This document shows positions 48,101 to 57,699 of a stretch of 64,000 bases of DNA, in pieces. A program made the translations under genes and the position numbers. Below the pieces are notes generated by a model, which worked only from the letters and a program-made list of their open reading frames with translations, was not told the DNA's origin and did no database searches. The DNA lies in assembly GCF_010726245.1 (NCBI RefSeq), contig NZ_AP022561.1:1178001-1242000 (forward strand). The letters run 5' to 3'. Every line of letters begins with the position of its first letter. Position 1 is the first letter of the stretch. The DNA is from Mycolicibacterium aichiense (GTDB taxonomy: Bacteria; Actinomycetota; Actinomycetes; Mycobacteriales; Mycobacteriaceae).

Positions 48101-50384
48101 GCAGGGAACTCTGGCCAGCTACGACTACACCGGAACCACGATCAGCGACAACCTCATCTACGGCAACGCCGCGTTCGGTATCGAGACCGTGTCCCCGGTG
48201 TCCGGCCTCACCATCAGCCACAACACCATCGGGCTGGCCGGTACGAGCAATCCGTGGAACTACCGCAGCGACGGGCCCAACACCCACGGCATCGTGCTGT
48301 CACCGGGGGAGTACTCCGGCACGTCGATTTCCGAGAATCACATCTCGGACAACCTGCGCAGCGGCATCTACGCAGCCGGCGGTGTCAAAGGCGTCAGCAT
48401 CTCCGGAAACATACTGAGCAACAACGGGTCTCACGGGATCGAGTTTGCCACCGGCGACTTCAGCGGTACCTCGATCACCGGCAACACCATCGCCGCCAAC
48501 GCGACCGACGGAATATCACTCGGCGCCGGCATCGGTCAGGGTGATCGGACGGGTGAGAACCCGCTGAACGGCTACAGCGGCGACGGCCACTATGTTCTGC
48601 CCTACTTCAACCAGCCCGACTTCTACTCGCCGTCGGCCACCCAGCCCGTCATCCCCACCATCCTGATGCAGATCGGCAACGTCGGCGGGCTCACCATCAA
48701 TCTCGACACCGGTTCACGCGGGCTCTATGTCGATGCGCTGCAACTGGGTCAGGACTTCGCGGGCAGCGGAACGGTCCTCGGCCCCGGCCACATCTACCTC
48801 AACAGCTCCAACCGGCTCTACTTCGGCACCTGGGTGGAGGTGCCGGTCACCTTCACCCAGTCGTACTACGAAACCGCCGCGGGCTTGCAGGACGCGAACT
48901 CGCACGCGGTGGCCACCGTCCCCGTGCTCGCGGTAGACGCGATCGGCGCATCCACCACGCCGATGCCCGGTGCCACCCAGGCGAACACCACGTTCACCAC
49001 CACGATCAACAGCGGCACCATCACGATCACCGACGGTACCCACACGACAACGTCGCCGATCACGCCGACGCTCGACAGTCAGGGTCAACCGCTGGCGACC
49101 GGGACCGTCACGATCCCGGGCGGCTACTGGGCAAGCTATCTGGATCCGAACAACTTCTACGATGACAACGGAGTGTCGACGAGCAAACTGGCTCCAGTGG
49201 CCAACTTCGGTGTCGGGTTCGACCGCACCGGCGAAGGCACCGCACCCGTCGGCGCCGGGCTCAACCAGGCCTACAACGCATTTCTGAATCTGACCGAGAT
49301 GCAAGACGGCGCAATGCGTCCCGGCTACGTGATGACAACGACCAATGTGATCCTGGGTCTGGACAGCAGCGTGTCGGGGTACGCGTACACCCATCTCACC
49401 CCGAGCGGTCTGCCTCAGGGTGATCAGACCGCGCCGGACTGGCAACCCGCGACCGGCACCGTGACGATCGACGGCACGACCTACGGCACCGGGCCGATCG
49501 TCCTGGACATGGGCTTCAACGAAGGCATTCTCACCCTGCCCGGATTCACTCCGCCGGCGACCTTCGCCGACAACATCACCGTCAATCTGCTCAATTCCGG
49601 CGGCAGCGTTCGGTACACGATCACCCAGCAGGACGGGCAATACACCCGCTCCAACGTCATGAACCCGAACAGCGTCAACCTGTTCAACCCGTTGGCCGGC
49701 GCCTACTCGCAGAACGTGGTGCCGCTCAGCCAGCAGTTCTTCAACACCGGGCGGCAAGCCTTCGCCGGATTCAACTACCTCTACGACGCGGCGGGCGGCT
49801 TCCTCGGCCTTTCCGTTCCCGACAACACCGACGCCCAGAAGGCCTTCACCCTGGCCGACGGCGTCCTCGACAAGCAGTACTACCCGAACCCGAACGCCCC
49901 CGTCGGCGTCAGCAACCTCGTCATCTCCGGAAACACGATCTCGGACAACGGAGGTGCCGGTATCTCGGTGAACGGTGGCGGATCGACCGGGAACGCGATC
50001 CTGGCCAATTCCATCCACTCCAACACCGGAGCCGGCATCGCACTCTCCAATGGCGGCAACGGTGAACAACCTGCGCCTACCGGTGTCACAGCGCAACTCG
50101 GCACCCAGACCGTAACTGTCGCCGCCACGATGCCGCCGGTGCCCGGATACGGTGGTACCTACACCATTGAGGTGTTCCGGTCGCTGCCTGGCGACACCGG
50201 TGACGTCGAGGGCCGGCAATACCTCGGCACCCTGCCTGGGCAATCGGGATCCTTTACCGGGCAGGTCGATTCGATGGGCGCGCAAGCCGGCGACTGGATC
50301 ACGCTGACCGCGACGCCAGACAGTGCACCCAACACCGACAACACCTCGGAGTTCTCCGTGGCCGTTCTGCTCACCGCACCCTGA
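45144..50384 (+). CDS. giant secreted protein with aspartic-protease-like modules and beta-helix repeats, copy 1
   Basis: The product is 1746 aa from a GTG at 45144 with a GGGGGG ribosome site; an in-frame ATG at 45042 would put 34 residues before the signal peptide. Order: signal peptide (1-about 32), Pro/Ala/Ser linker, and the cassette shared with the next gene (86-372) holding the hydrophobic motif GGPLSDVLGGALVLVRRSLF. Then comes a PecA-like aspartic-protease module with FDTGG (D404) and LIDSGAPST (D609), then filamentous-haemagglutinin-like repeats and a parallel beta-helix (about 940-1140). A second module has DTGS (D1188) and, where the second DSG should be, DMG (D1455). More beta-helix repeats follow to the end. 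No PE domain is present. It should be exported and possibly surface-attached; substrate unknown. Confidence 0.85.
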   Translation: MAQRKRRLGAAAFAIGMWLAGPQAVGVANADAPETDSPSVAAKNTQPRHTRTARSARPAPPVSAVSGSGVKSKVSTVPRSARPVSGPSAVVKPVSGVGVSRRVPVAVAAVGNGGCAACWGVGAPSLTAAVGTVVNHVFNSAFDVVGGLPGGPLSDVLGGALVLVRRSLFFVPEGVSVAQTNSSLVVSVNSGSVAYIRQVGSSVQISGDPGFFRAYTVSDASAVSVSVSNAGNAGCAGVVVTSGTVNGALSTSGIDALRFADGAAFSGRVDAVLGAAALHVRDAVRGLGGVRLDAAVVLDSDVEVDAGQKEATFVGTVDAARAGWQSLTVTALTTTRFEAAVGGRAALAALLTRGIAPLSITESTDTKTIPLQYVPQYQSDGSMIVKYGIDVALGANAPRSFVFDTGGNGFWADYNPVYWTGIPLGDQPASITYTNGEQYQALVTPAIVTLGPVGGTRVSTTVPVNVGAIISSGKVGALTTAPTNPFAPTVAGSFAGDFGAAFGVQDNLTSVLFQLPGNLSSGYLVQLGPIGTDPQLSVGVTDALRAQFPYAIPINALAGGGTYPVSGYQVLQQFGFNGQYFAKQGDTILPIGSQTFSGCTQQCLPTLIDSGAPSTNIRLPGAPQPYPFDSSGQLTPGSTLIAEFPTAQGRPPLIWSFDAGNIGSVDLANYSSGSGAATTTQNVNTGLNIYNDFDVMFDLQNQVIWLRPNGGQSQLIAGSVTTTGSQTYLQNATLGGTYSAGAGGFSVAGVTSLTADTVINAGSGDVTFAGTVDGVASGQQSLAVNSSAATTFVRAVGSQKTLRQLTTDSGGTTTAAGATTTGTQQYGDDVTLASDYTGSAVTVGGATTLASSVAVTANSGDISFAGKIDSQQGQGFNLRLQTNGGDTSLHGDVGGTHPLGGIGLVTTGSKKTTVTADGSVNVDGSLGNSGSTGIFIGDNVTVDFANGGSIRNFTANGVVFEGSSSGSTISKFHIADNVYDGIQIAAQGTLASYDYTGTTISDNLIYGNAAFGIETVSPVSGLTISHNTIGLAGTSNPWNYRSDGPNTHGIVLSPGEYSGTSISENHISDNLRSGIYAAGGVKGVSISGNILSNNGSHGIEFATGDFSGTSITGNTIAANATDGISLGAGIGQGDRTGENPLNGYSGDGHYVLPYFNQPDFYSPSATQPVIPTILMQIGNVGGLTINLDTGSRGLYVDALQLGQDFAGSGTVLGPGHIYLNSSNRLYFGTWVEVPVTFTQSYYETAAGLQDANSHAVATVPVLAVDAIGASTTPMPGATQANTTFTTTINSGTITITDGTHTTTSPITPTLDSQGQPLATGTVTIPGGYWASYLDPNNFYDDNGVSTSKLAPVANFGVGFDRTGEGTAPVGAGLNQAYNAFLNLTEMQDGAMRPGYVMTTTNVILGLDSSVSGYAYTHLTPSGLPQGDQTAPDWQPATGTVTIDGTTYGTGPIVLDMGFNEGILTLPGFTPPATFADNITVNLLNSGGSVRYTITQQDGQYTRSNVMNPNSVNLFNPLAGAYSQNVVPLSQQFFNTGRQAFAGFNYLYDAAGGFLGLSVPDNTDAQKAFTLADGVLDKQYYPNPNAPVGVSNLVISGNTISDNGGAGISVNGGGSTGNAILANSIHSNTGAGIALSNGGNGEQPAPTGVTAQLGTQTVTVAATMPPVPGYGGTYTIEVFRSLPGDTGDVEGRQYLGTLPGQSGSFTGQVDSMGAQAGDWITLTATPDSAPNTDNTSEFSVAVLLTAP
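45401..46258 (+). repeat. 858-bp near-identical cassette, copy 1
   Basis: This stretch is colinear, without gaps, with 50650-51507; by eye only 4 of 858 bases differ (99.5% identity). Outside it the two genes diverge quickly. Codons here are unlike the rest of both genes: Asp is nearly always GAT rather than GAC, Asn AAT, and GGT, GTG and GTT are common, giving a G+T-rich plus strand. It encodes the hydrophobic anchor-like motif and the first repeat half. Confidence 0.93.
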
Positions 50385-50401
50385 CTAACCGGAGGTCTCC
50401 G

Positions 50402-53400
50402 ATGTCCGAACTCACAGCCGGTCTCCGGGTCGGTGCCGCAGCATTCGTCCTGGGTCTGTCGGTGGCCGGGCCGGCAGGCCTGGCGGCTGCAGATACCGGC
50501 AATGCCAATCCCGGGGCGCCGCGCACCTCCGCAACGGATTCAGCAGCGGCACATAAACCGACGGCTGGGGCCGCGCGGTCGCGGACGGCGCAGCGGCCGA
50601 AAGTGACAGGCGCCCGGAAGCCGGTGGCGCCGAGGTCGGCAGCAGCGGCGCCTTCTGGTGTCGTGAAACCGGTGTCGGGGGTTGGGGTGTCGCGTCGTGT
50701 GCCGGTTGCGGTGGCGGCGGTGGGTAATGGTGGGTGTGCGGCGTGTTGGGGGGTTGGTGCGCCGTCGTTGACTGCTGCGGTGGGCACGGTGGTCAATCAT
50801 GTGTTCAATTCGGCGTTTGATGTGGTGGGGGGTTTGCCGGGCGGTCCGTTGTCGGATGTGCTGGGTGGGGCGTTGGTGTTGGTTCGGCGGTCGTTGTTTT
50901 TTGTGCCGGAGGGAGTCAGTGTCGCGCAGACGAATTCGTCGTTGGTGGTGTCGGTGAATTCGGGCAGTGTGGCCTATATCCGTCAGGTGGGGTCGTCTGT
51001 GCAGATTTCGGGGGATCCGGGGTTTTTCCGGGCGTATACGGTCAGTGATGCCAGTGCGGTGTCGGTGTCGGTGAGTAATGCGGGCAATGCTGGGTGTGCT
51101 GGTGTGGTGGTGACGTCGGGGACGGTCAATGGGGCGTTGTCGACCAGTGGGATTGATGCGTTGCGGTTCGCTGATGGGGCGGCGTTTTCGGGTCGGGTGG
51201 ATGCGGTGCTCGGTGGTGGGGCGTTGCATGTGCGTGATGCGGTGCGGGGTTTGGGTGGGGTGCGTCTGGATGCGGCGGTGGTGCTCGACAGTGATGTGGA
51301 GGTCGATGCGGGGCAGAAGGAGGCGACGTTTGTAGGCACGGTTGATGCGGCGCGGGCTGGTTGGCAGTCGTTGACGGTGACGGCGTTGACGACCACGAGG
51401 TTTGAGGCGGCGGTGGGTGGGCGTGCGGCGTTGGCTGCTCTGCTGACCCGGGGTATCGCCCCGTTGAGCATCACCGAGTCCACCGACACCAAAACCATCC
51501 CCCTGCACTACCTTCCGACCTACAACGCCAATGGTCAGCCACAGGTGAAGTACGGCATCGACGTCGCAATCGGCAACAACGCGTCCCAGATCTACGAATT
51601 CGACACCGGGGGAACTGCTTTCTTCGCCGGCTACAACCCGTCGTTCTGGCAGAACGTCCCGCTCAGTACTACCGGCCTGTCTGTCGACTACAGTTCCGGC
51701 AACTTCTACAACTCCGTCGTCTCCACCACACCCATCACGCTCGGCACCGGCTCGCAGACCGTGACCACCCAACCCATACAGATCGGCGCGATCCTCTCCG
51801 GAGGCAACTCCAACAGCGGTGCGGTCTTCGACTTCACCAATCCGCTGGCTCCGCCGGTCGAAAGCAACTTCTTCGGGGACTTCGGTGCGTCGTTCGCCGT
51901 TCTGCCGGTCACCGGCCTTTCCATCCCGATGACCAGTCCGCTGTTCCAGTTGCCCGGCAACCTCTCCAGCGGCTTCCTCGTCCAGCTCGGTCCGATCGGC
52001 ACCGACCCGCAGCTGAGTATGGGTGTCACCGATGCCCTTCGTGATCAGTTCACCTATGCGATTCCGGTTGCCCAACTGATCGGCAGCGGCAACTATCCGG
52101 TGTCGGGTTACCCGATCCTGCAGCAATTCGGCTTCTTCCCACAATATTTCGCACAAGACGGGACTGGGGCCAAGCTGCCGATCGGCACGGAGCAGTTCCC
52201 GCAATGTGCCAGCCAGTGTCTGCCCACTCTGATCGACAGCGGCGCGCCGACGACCGGTATCCGGCTCAAAGACATTCCCGGCGGGGACCCCTACAACGTC
52301 AACGGCCAACTGAAACCCGGCGTGAGCTTCATCGCCGAATTTCCCACTACCCAGGGCCGGACGCCACTTGAGTGGAAGTTCACCGCCGGTGATACCGGAT
52401 CGGTGGATCTGGTTCAGTACGAGGACGGTTCGGTGGCGACGAACACCCAGAACGTCAACACCGGTTTGACCCTGTACAACTACTACGACGTCATGTTCGA
52501 TGTGCAAGACCAGGTGATCTGGTTACGGCCCAACGGCGGTGAGTCCACCGTGAGCCTCAACTCCGTGACCACCACCGGCAACCAGACCTACCAACAGAAG
52601 GCCATTCTCGGCGGCAGCTACTCGACCGATTCCGGCGACTTCTCCGTCGCCGGTGTGGCGACACTCGTCGGCGACACGGTGATCAACGCCGGCAACGGTG
52701 ACGTCACCTTCTCCGGCACCGTCGACGGCACCGCGAACGGCCAGCAGTCTCTGACAGTGAACTCCAGCGGCGCAACCGCATTCGTCCGGCAAGTCGGCTC
52801 GAACTTTGCTCTGAAATCACTTGTCACCGACGCCGGCGGGTCGGCCGCGATGGCGGCGGTCACCACCACGAAGGATCAGACCTACAACGACAGTAGCGTC
52901 AGCCTCAGTGGGCCGTATCGAACCACGACCGGCAACTTCCTGGTGGGTGGCAATGCTGAACTGGCCGGCCCGGCGTCGATCCAGACGGGCGGCCCCGGGA
53001 CGATCACGCTCACCGGAACTGTCGATGCCCAGCCTGGGCGCGGCCTCACGCTCAAGCTGACCACCGCCGGCGGTGGCGTCCACCTGGGTGCAGCGGTCGG
53101 CGCGCAGAATCCGTTGGGCGGACTCGTCCTTGCCAGCACGGCCGGCGCCGGTGCGACCACGGTCACCGCGGACGGTGTGATCAACCTGGACGGCAGTCTC
53201 GGCTTCGCCAACCAGAACGGTCTGGCGATAGGGCCCTCGGTGACGGTGGACTTCAGCCACGGCGGCCTTGTTCAGAACTTCACCAAAACCGGCATCGTCC
53301 TTGACCAGAGCGATGATTCGACGCTCCAGGAGTTCATTGTCAGCAACAATGCCACCGGTGGCATCGTGGCGACGGACGTCGAGCGTTTGACGCTTGCCGA

Positions 53401-54148
53401 TAACGCGGTGATAGGCAATGGTGCGCCGAACGGCGGCGACGGAATCGACATCGCCGGTGGCATCGACGTGCACATCACCGGCAATAGCGTCATCGGCAAC
53501 AACGGCGACGGGATCGCCGTGTTCAGCTATGCGAATCCGGTGATCGTCGATTCCCAGCACATCACGCTCAAAGGCAATGCCGTCACCAACAACACCGGCG
53601 ACGGGATCGACCTGAAGGACGCCGATGACGTCGAGATCAGCGGCAACACCATCACCACGAATACCGCCAACGGCGTGCTGTCGCTGAACACCGACAATGC
53701 CGCGATCGAGACCAACACGATCAGCGGGAACGGCGAGCACGGTGTGACCGTCGACAAAGGCACCGCAAACACGATCCTGTCGAACGCGATCTCCGTGAAC
53801 GTCATTGACGGAATCAGCCTTCAGAACGGCGGCAACGCCAACCAGGCCGCGCCGACGGTCGCCAGTGCAGCCATCACGAACGGGCGCCTGATCGTCACCG
53901 GAAGCCTGACCGACCGCTCAGGTGATTACCGCCTGCAGGTGTTCTACTCACCCCCACCGGTCAACGCGGAGGCGCCGCCGGTCCAAGGGCTGCAGCTCCT
54001 CAGCGACAGCGTCGAGAAGACCGATTCCTTTACGGTCGACGTGCCGGGCGGCTCGCTGTGGCAGGGTTCCTTCGTCACGGTCACCGCCACCGTCGGCGAC
54101 AACACCTCGGAGTTCTCGGTGCCCGTTGTGATCACCGTCGCGCCGTAA
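50402..54148 (+). CDS. giant secreted protein with aspartic-protease-like module and beta-helix repeats, copy 2
   Basis: The product is 1248 aa and starts 17 bp after copy 1, with GGAGG before the ATG, so it lies in the same operon. It has a signal peptide (1-about 31, GLSVAGPAGLAAA), a linker, and the shared cassette (83-369). An aspartic-protease-like module follows with FDTGG (D401) and LIDSGAPTT (D612), then FHA-like repeats and a right-handed beta-helix (about 930-1150; repeated NxIxGN and GDGI turns), ending in a beta-sandwich-like segment. It lacks the second protease-like module of copy 1. The module matches the mycobacterial PecA (PE_PGRS-processing) protease type, but no PE domain is present. 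Activity is inferred from the two Asp motifs only. Confidence 0.85.
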   Translation: MSELTAGLRVGAAAFVLGLSVAGPAGLAAADTGNANPGAPRTSATDSAAAHKPTAGAARSRTAQRPKVTGARKPVAPRSAAAAPSGVVKPVSGVGVSRRVPVAVAAVGNGGCAACWGVGAPSLTAAVGTVVNHVFNSAFDVVGGLPGGPLSDVLGGALVLVRRSLFFVPEGVSVAQTNSSLVVSVNSGSVAYIRQVGSSVQISGDPGFFRAYTVSDASAVSVSVSNAGNAGCAGVVVTSGTVNGALSTSGIDALRFADGAAFSGRVDAVLGGGALHVRDAVRGLGGVRLDAAVVLDSDVEVDAGQKEATFVGTVDAARAGWQSLTVTALTTTRFEAAVGGRAALAALLTRGIAPLSITESTDTKTIPLHYLPTYNANGQPQVKYGIDVAIGNNASQIYEFDTGGTAFFAGYNPSFWQNVPLSTTGLSVDYSSGNFYNSVVSTTPITLGTGSQTVTTQPIQIGAILSGGNSNSGAVFDFTNPLAPPVESNFFGDFGASFAVLPVTGLSIPMTSPLFQLPGNLSSGFLVQLGPIGTDPQLSMGVTDALRDQFTYAIPVAQLIGSGNYPVSGYPILQQFGFFPQYFAQDGTGAKLPIGTEQFPQCASQCLPTLIDSGAPTTGIRLKDIPGGDPYNVNGQLKPGVSFIAEFPTTQGRTPLEWKFTAGDTGSVDLVQYEDGSVATNTQNVNTGLTLYNYYDVMFDVQDQVIWLRPNGGESTVSLNSVTTTGNQTYQQKAILGGSYSTDSGDFSVAGVATLVGDTVINAGNGDVTFSGTVDGTANGQQSLTVNSSGATAFVRQVGSNFALKSLVTDAGGSAAMAAVTTTKDQTYNDSSVSLSGPYRTTTGNFLVGGNAELAGPASIQTGGPGTITLTGTVDAQPGRGLTLKLTTAGGGVHLGAAVGAQNPLGGLVLASTAGAGATTVTADGVINLDGSLGFANQNGLAIGPSVTVDFSHGGLVQNFTKTGIVLDQSDDSTLQEFIVSNNATGGIVATDVERLTLADNAVIGNGAPNGGDGIDIAGGIDVHITGNSVIGNNGDGIAVFSYANPVIVDSQHITLKGNAVTNNTGDGIDLKDADDVEISGNTITTNTANGVLSLNTDNAAIETNTISGNGEHGVTVDKGTANTILSNAISVNVIDGISLQNGGNANQAAPTVASAAITNGRLIVTGSLTDRSGDYRLQVFYSPPPVNAEAPPVQGLQLLSDSVEKTDSFTVDVPGGSLWQGSFVTVTATVGDNTSEFSVPVVITVAP
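50650..51507 (+). repeat. 858-bp near-identical cassette, copy 2
   Basis: This is the second copy of 45401-46258, offset 5249 bp, with 4 base differences (AVVKP/GVVKP, GAAALH/GGGALH and one silent change). Its borders fall inside codons of both genes at matching points, which suggests gene conversion rather than a fresh insertion. Confidence 0.93.
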
Positions 54149-54175
54149 CGCTCTGGTGTCCGTCTATCGGTTGGG

Positions 54176-54406
54176 TCAGTAGCTTCCGTTGATCCAGGCG
54201 CCCCACGGCACGTAGGTGATGGCCGGGGTGGCGTAGGTGGTCGGGGCGTAGAAGTTGCCGGTCGAGGAGCTGTCGGCGTACGGGGAGTAGTCGTTCAGGG
54301 TGGTCGTCGCGCCGGCCGGTCCGGCGAACGCGAGGGCGGCGCCACCGATGACGGCGGCGGCGAGGGCGGGGGCTGCGATGAGGGCCTTGAGGCGGTTCGT
54401 GGTCAT
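54176..54406 (-). CDS. small secreted protein with C-terminal YVPWGAWINGSY, copy 2
   Basis: The product is 76 aa. The signal peptide is similar to that of copy 1 (KALIAAPALAAAVIGGAALAFAGPAGA), and the mature chain is rich in Tyr, Ser and Thr, ending with the same 12 residues. The DNA across the 3' end (about 35 bases) is almost identical to 44659-44695. The paralogue pair on the same strand brackets the giant genes, so the whole 10-kb unit may have moved or duplicated together. Function unknown. Confidence 0.75.
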   Translation of the reverse strand: MTTNRLKALIAAPALAAAVIGGAALAFAGPAGATTTLNDYSPYADSSSTGNFYAPTTYATPAITYVPWGAWINGSY

Positions 54407-54458
54407 GACTCATATCATTCGTGCTCACCACACGTCAGTCGATCCGCTGACCAGCCTG

Positions 54459-54484
54459 TTTTCGTGTCCACCGATCGGGGGACA
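54459..54484. promoter_or_regulatory. 26-bp conserved element with a 20-bp palindrome, copy 2
   Basis: Identical to 44982-45007; the palindrome is 54465-54484. Here it is 53 bp upstream of the small secreted gene and lies beside the 3' end of the lipoprotein gene. The different distance to the two start codons argues for a DNA or RNA element selected in itself. Confidence 0.55.
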
Positions 54485-54502
54485 CGGCGCCAGGACTCGG
54501 CG

Positions 54503-55585
54503 CTAGGTCGGGCAGCCGTCCCGGTTGGGACCGGCGAGCGCTTTGGGCGCGTCGTCGATGGCCTTGTGTACGACCTCGAGCACCTGCGGATCCCACGTCA
54601 GCGCGGTCTTCTGTTCCAGCCCAACGAGATTGGAGACGAAAATGCTGTGGGTGTCGTCGAAGGTGAAACACCGGCGGTGCGGCAGCACCGGGTCGCCGAG
54701 GTTTCGGGCCAACGCACTCTGCAACGCCACGATGCCGTCATTGGGCCACACCGCCGGATTGACCGGGCCGTCGCTGCTGGTTTTCGGGGCGTTGAACCTC
54801 TTGCCGCCGATCAACACCACCGGGATCTTGTCGAGCACCCCGGACTGGTATTCGTTCCAGCCGTTCTTGCCCATCAGGAACGCCTGATTGACCTCACGGC
54901 CCGAGCCCGCCATCAGCCGCTTGACCTCGTCGGCCATGCCCTTCATCGAGGTCTCGCAGAAGGTGTCGCCCTTGCAGTCGCTCAGCGGGAGCAACCCGTT
55001 CGCGAAGTCTGACAGGTAGGAGCCCTGCCACGGCGTTCCGATGGTGGTCAGCGACCGCACCTTCAGCGGCGAGTTCGTCGACGCCAGCACCCGGATGGCC
55101 GCACGCGAATACAGCCCGCCCATGGAGTGGCCGACGAAGTCGACTTCGGTGACTCCCTTGTCGGTGTGCAACCAGTTGAGGAACCGGGCCAGGTGTTCGC
55201 CCGCGGTGTCGATGCTGCCCGTCGAGTCGACGGTCATGTTCTCCGGCAAGGTGATCGGGCAGACGCCGAACGGTCCGAAACCGGTCTGGTCCACCACCTG
55301 GCCGCGGCCGGCCATCGCTGGGGAGGTGTAGACCGTGTAGCCCTTGCCGAGCAGATACTCGCGCAGCGCGGTATCGGTGTTGCCGGCGGCCAGCCCGGTC
55401 TTGCAGGCCTGGTCCGGACTGGTGAACGGTGACGTCGCATCCCCGCCGGACACGATCACCACCGCCGTCGACGCCGGGCGCTTCTCGTCACCGGAGTTGC
55501 TGCCGCACCCGGCCAGCGCGCAGATCATCGTCATAGCGGCGGCCAGCGCCAGTCTTCCTCGCACGAAGCAGGATGCTAATGCCAC
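54503..55585 (-). CDS. lipase-like alpha/beta hydrolase lipoprotein
   Basis: The product is 360 aa. A lipoprotein signal ends with a lipobox (ALAGC, Cys27). The hydrolase domain has a GHSMGG nucleophile elbow (DFVGHSMGGLYSRAA), an early CKTGLAAGN segment, and the acid/His region near the C-terminus (NDGIVALQSA, DDTHSIFVS). It resembles secreted triacylglycerol lipases and esterases. The GTG at 55585 has AGGA 7 bp upstream. It is probably lipid-anchored outside the membrane. The substrate is unknown. It diverges from trpS by 41 bp. Confidence 0.87.
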   Translation of the reverse strand: MALASCFVRGRLALAAAMTMICALAGCGSNSGDEKRPASTAVVIVSGGDATSPFTSPDQACKTGLAAGNTDTALREYLLGKGYTVYTSPAMAGRGQVVDQTGFGPFGVCPITLPENMTVDSTGSIDTAGEHLARFLNWLHTDKGVTEVDFVGHSMGGLYSRAAIRVLASTNSPLKVRSLTTIGTPWQGSYLSDFANGLLPLSDCKGDTFCETSMKGMADEVKRLMAGSGREVNQAFLMGKNGWNEYQSGVLDKIPVVLIGGKRFNAPKTSSDGPVNPAVWPNDGIVALQSALARNLGDPVLPHRRCFTFDDTHSIFVSNLVGLEQKTALTWDPQVLEVVHKAIDDAPKALAGPNRDGCPT

Positions 55586-55620
55586 TCGACGGTCCTGGAT
55601 GGGACTCGTGACAGGATTGA

Positions 55621-56643
<1,023 letters not shown>

Positions 56644-56662
56644 ACACTGCGAGGGGCTGGGC

Positions 56663-57694
56663 ATGTCAGAACCGGCCGAACCGGGTCGCCTCGACCGGCT
56701 GCGGGCCCGCTATCACTGGATCGACCATACGATCCGGGCGGGGATGCGCTATCAGAAGGTCAAGGGCGACTTCTACGCGGCGGGCATCACCTACTTCACG
56801 ATCTTCGCGCTGTTCCCGTTGCTGATGGTGGGCTTCGCGGCCGGCGGGTTCGTCCTGGCCAGCCGGCCGGACCTGCTCGACGATGTCGAAAACCGGATCA
56901 GGACAACCGTTTCCGGGGACTTCGGTCAGCAGCTGATCGGGCTCATCGATTCGGCGATCGACTCCCGCACCTCGGTGGGTGTGATCGGTCTGGCCACCGC
57001 GGCGTGGGCGGGGCTGGGCTGGATCGCGAATCTGCGGGAGGCGCTGAGCCAGATGTGGGATCAGCGCGTCGAGGAGCAGAGCTTTCTGCGCACCAAGCTG
57101 TCGGATCTGGTGGTGCTGCTGTCGGTCTTCGTCGCGCTCATCCTCACGATCGCGCTGTCCGCACTGGCCAATCCGGAACTGATGACTAACGTGCTCGACT
57201 GGCTGGGCGTGCCGCACTTGTTCGGGCTGGGCACCGTGCTGCGCATCGCCTCGCTGGTGATGTCCTGGGCAGTGTCGTGGCTGTTGTTCAGCTGGATGAT
57301 CGCCAGGTTGCCGCGTGAGTCGGTCAGCTTCCGCAGCAGCGTGCGCGCCGGGCTGATGGCCGCGGTGGCGTTCGAGATCTTCAAGCTGGTCGGGTCGATC
57401 TATCTGCGGTCGGTGGTGCACGGTCCGGCCGGTGCGACGTTCGGGCCGGTGTTGGGGCTGATGGTGTTCGCCTACATCACCGCTCGGCTGGTGTTGTTCG
57501 CCACCGCGTGGGCTGCGACGTCGAAGGACAACCTGCGCCCCGACCCGGTTCCGGCGCCCGGCCCGGCCGTCATTTCGCCGCGGGTGGGGCCGGATGACGG
57601 TCTGAGCACCCGGCAGGCGGTCGCCGCGATGGCGGTGGGTGCTGTTGGTGCACTGGGTGTTTCGCGGCTGTGGCGCGGCGGGCGGCGCGACTAG
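56663..57694 (+). CDS. YihY/BrkB-family membrane protein (Rv3335c orthologue)
   Basis: The product is 343 aa. Six predicted membrane helices carry the YihY signatures DFYAAGITYFTIFALFPLLM, GWIANLREALSQMW and GATFGPVLGLMVFAYITARLVLF. The C-terminus is Pro-rich with a last hydrophobic segment (VAAMAVGAVGALGVSRLW). The family was once called ribonuclease BN but is a membrane protein of uncertain function. It is the last gene before the prophage remnant, whose sequence begins about 18 bp after its stop. Confidence 0.92.
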   Translation: MSEPAEPGRLDRLRARYHWIDHTIRAGMRYQKVKGDFYAAGITYFTIFALFPLLMVGFAAGGFVLASRPDLLDDVENRIRTTVSGDFGQQLIGLIDSAIDSRTSVGVIGLATAAWAGLGWIANLREALSQMWDQRVEEQSFLRTKLSDLVVLLSVFVALILTIALSALANPELMTNVLDWLGVPHLFGLGTVLRIASLVMSWAVSWLLFSWMIARLPRESVSFRSSVRAGLMAAVAFEIFKLVGSIYLRSVVHGPAGATFGPVLGLMVFAYITARLVLFATAWAATSKDNLRPDPVPAPGPAVISPRVGPDDGLSTRQAVAAMAVGAVGALGVSRLWRGGRRD

Positions 57695-57699
57695 CGCCG

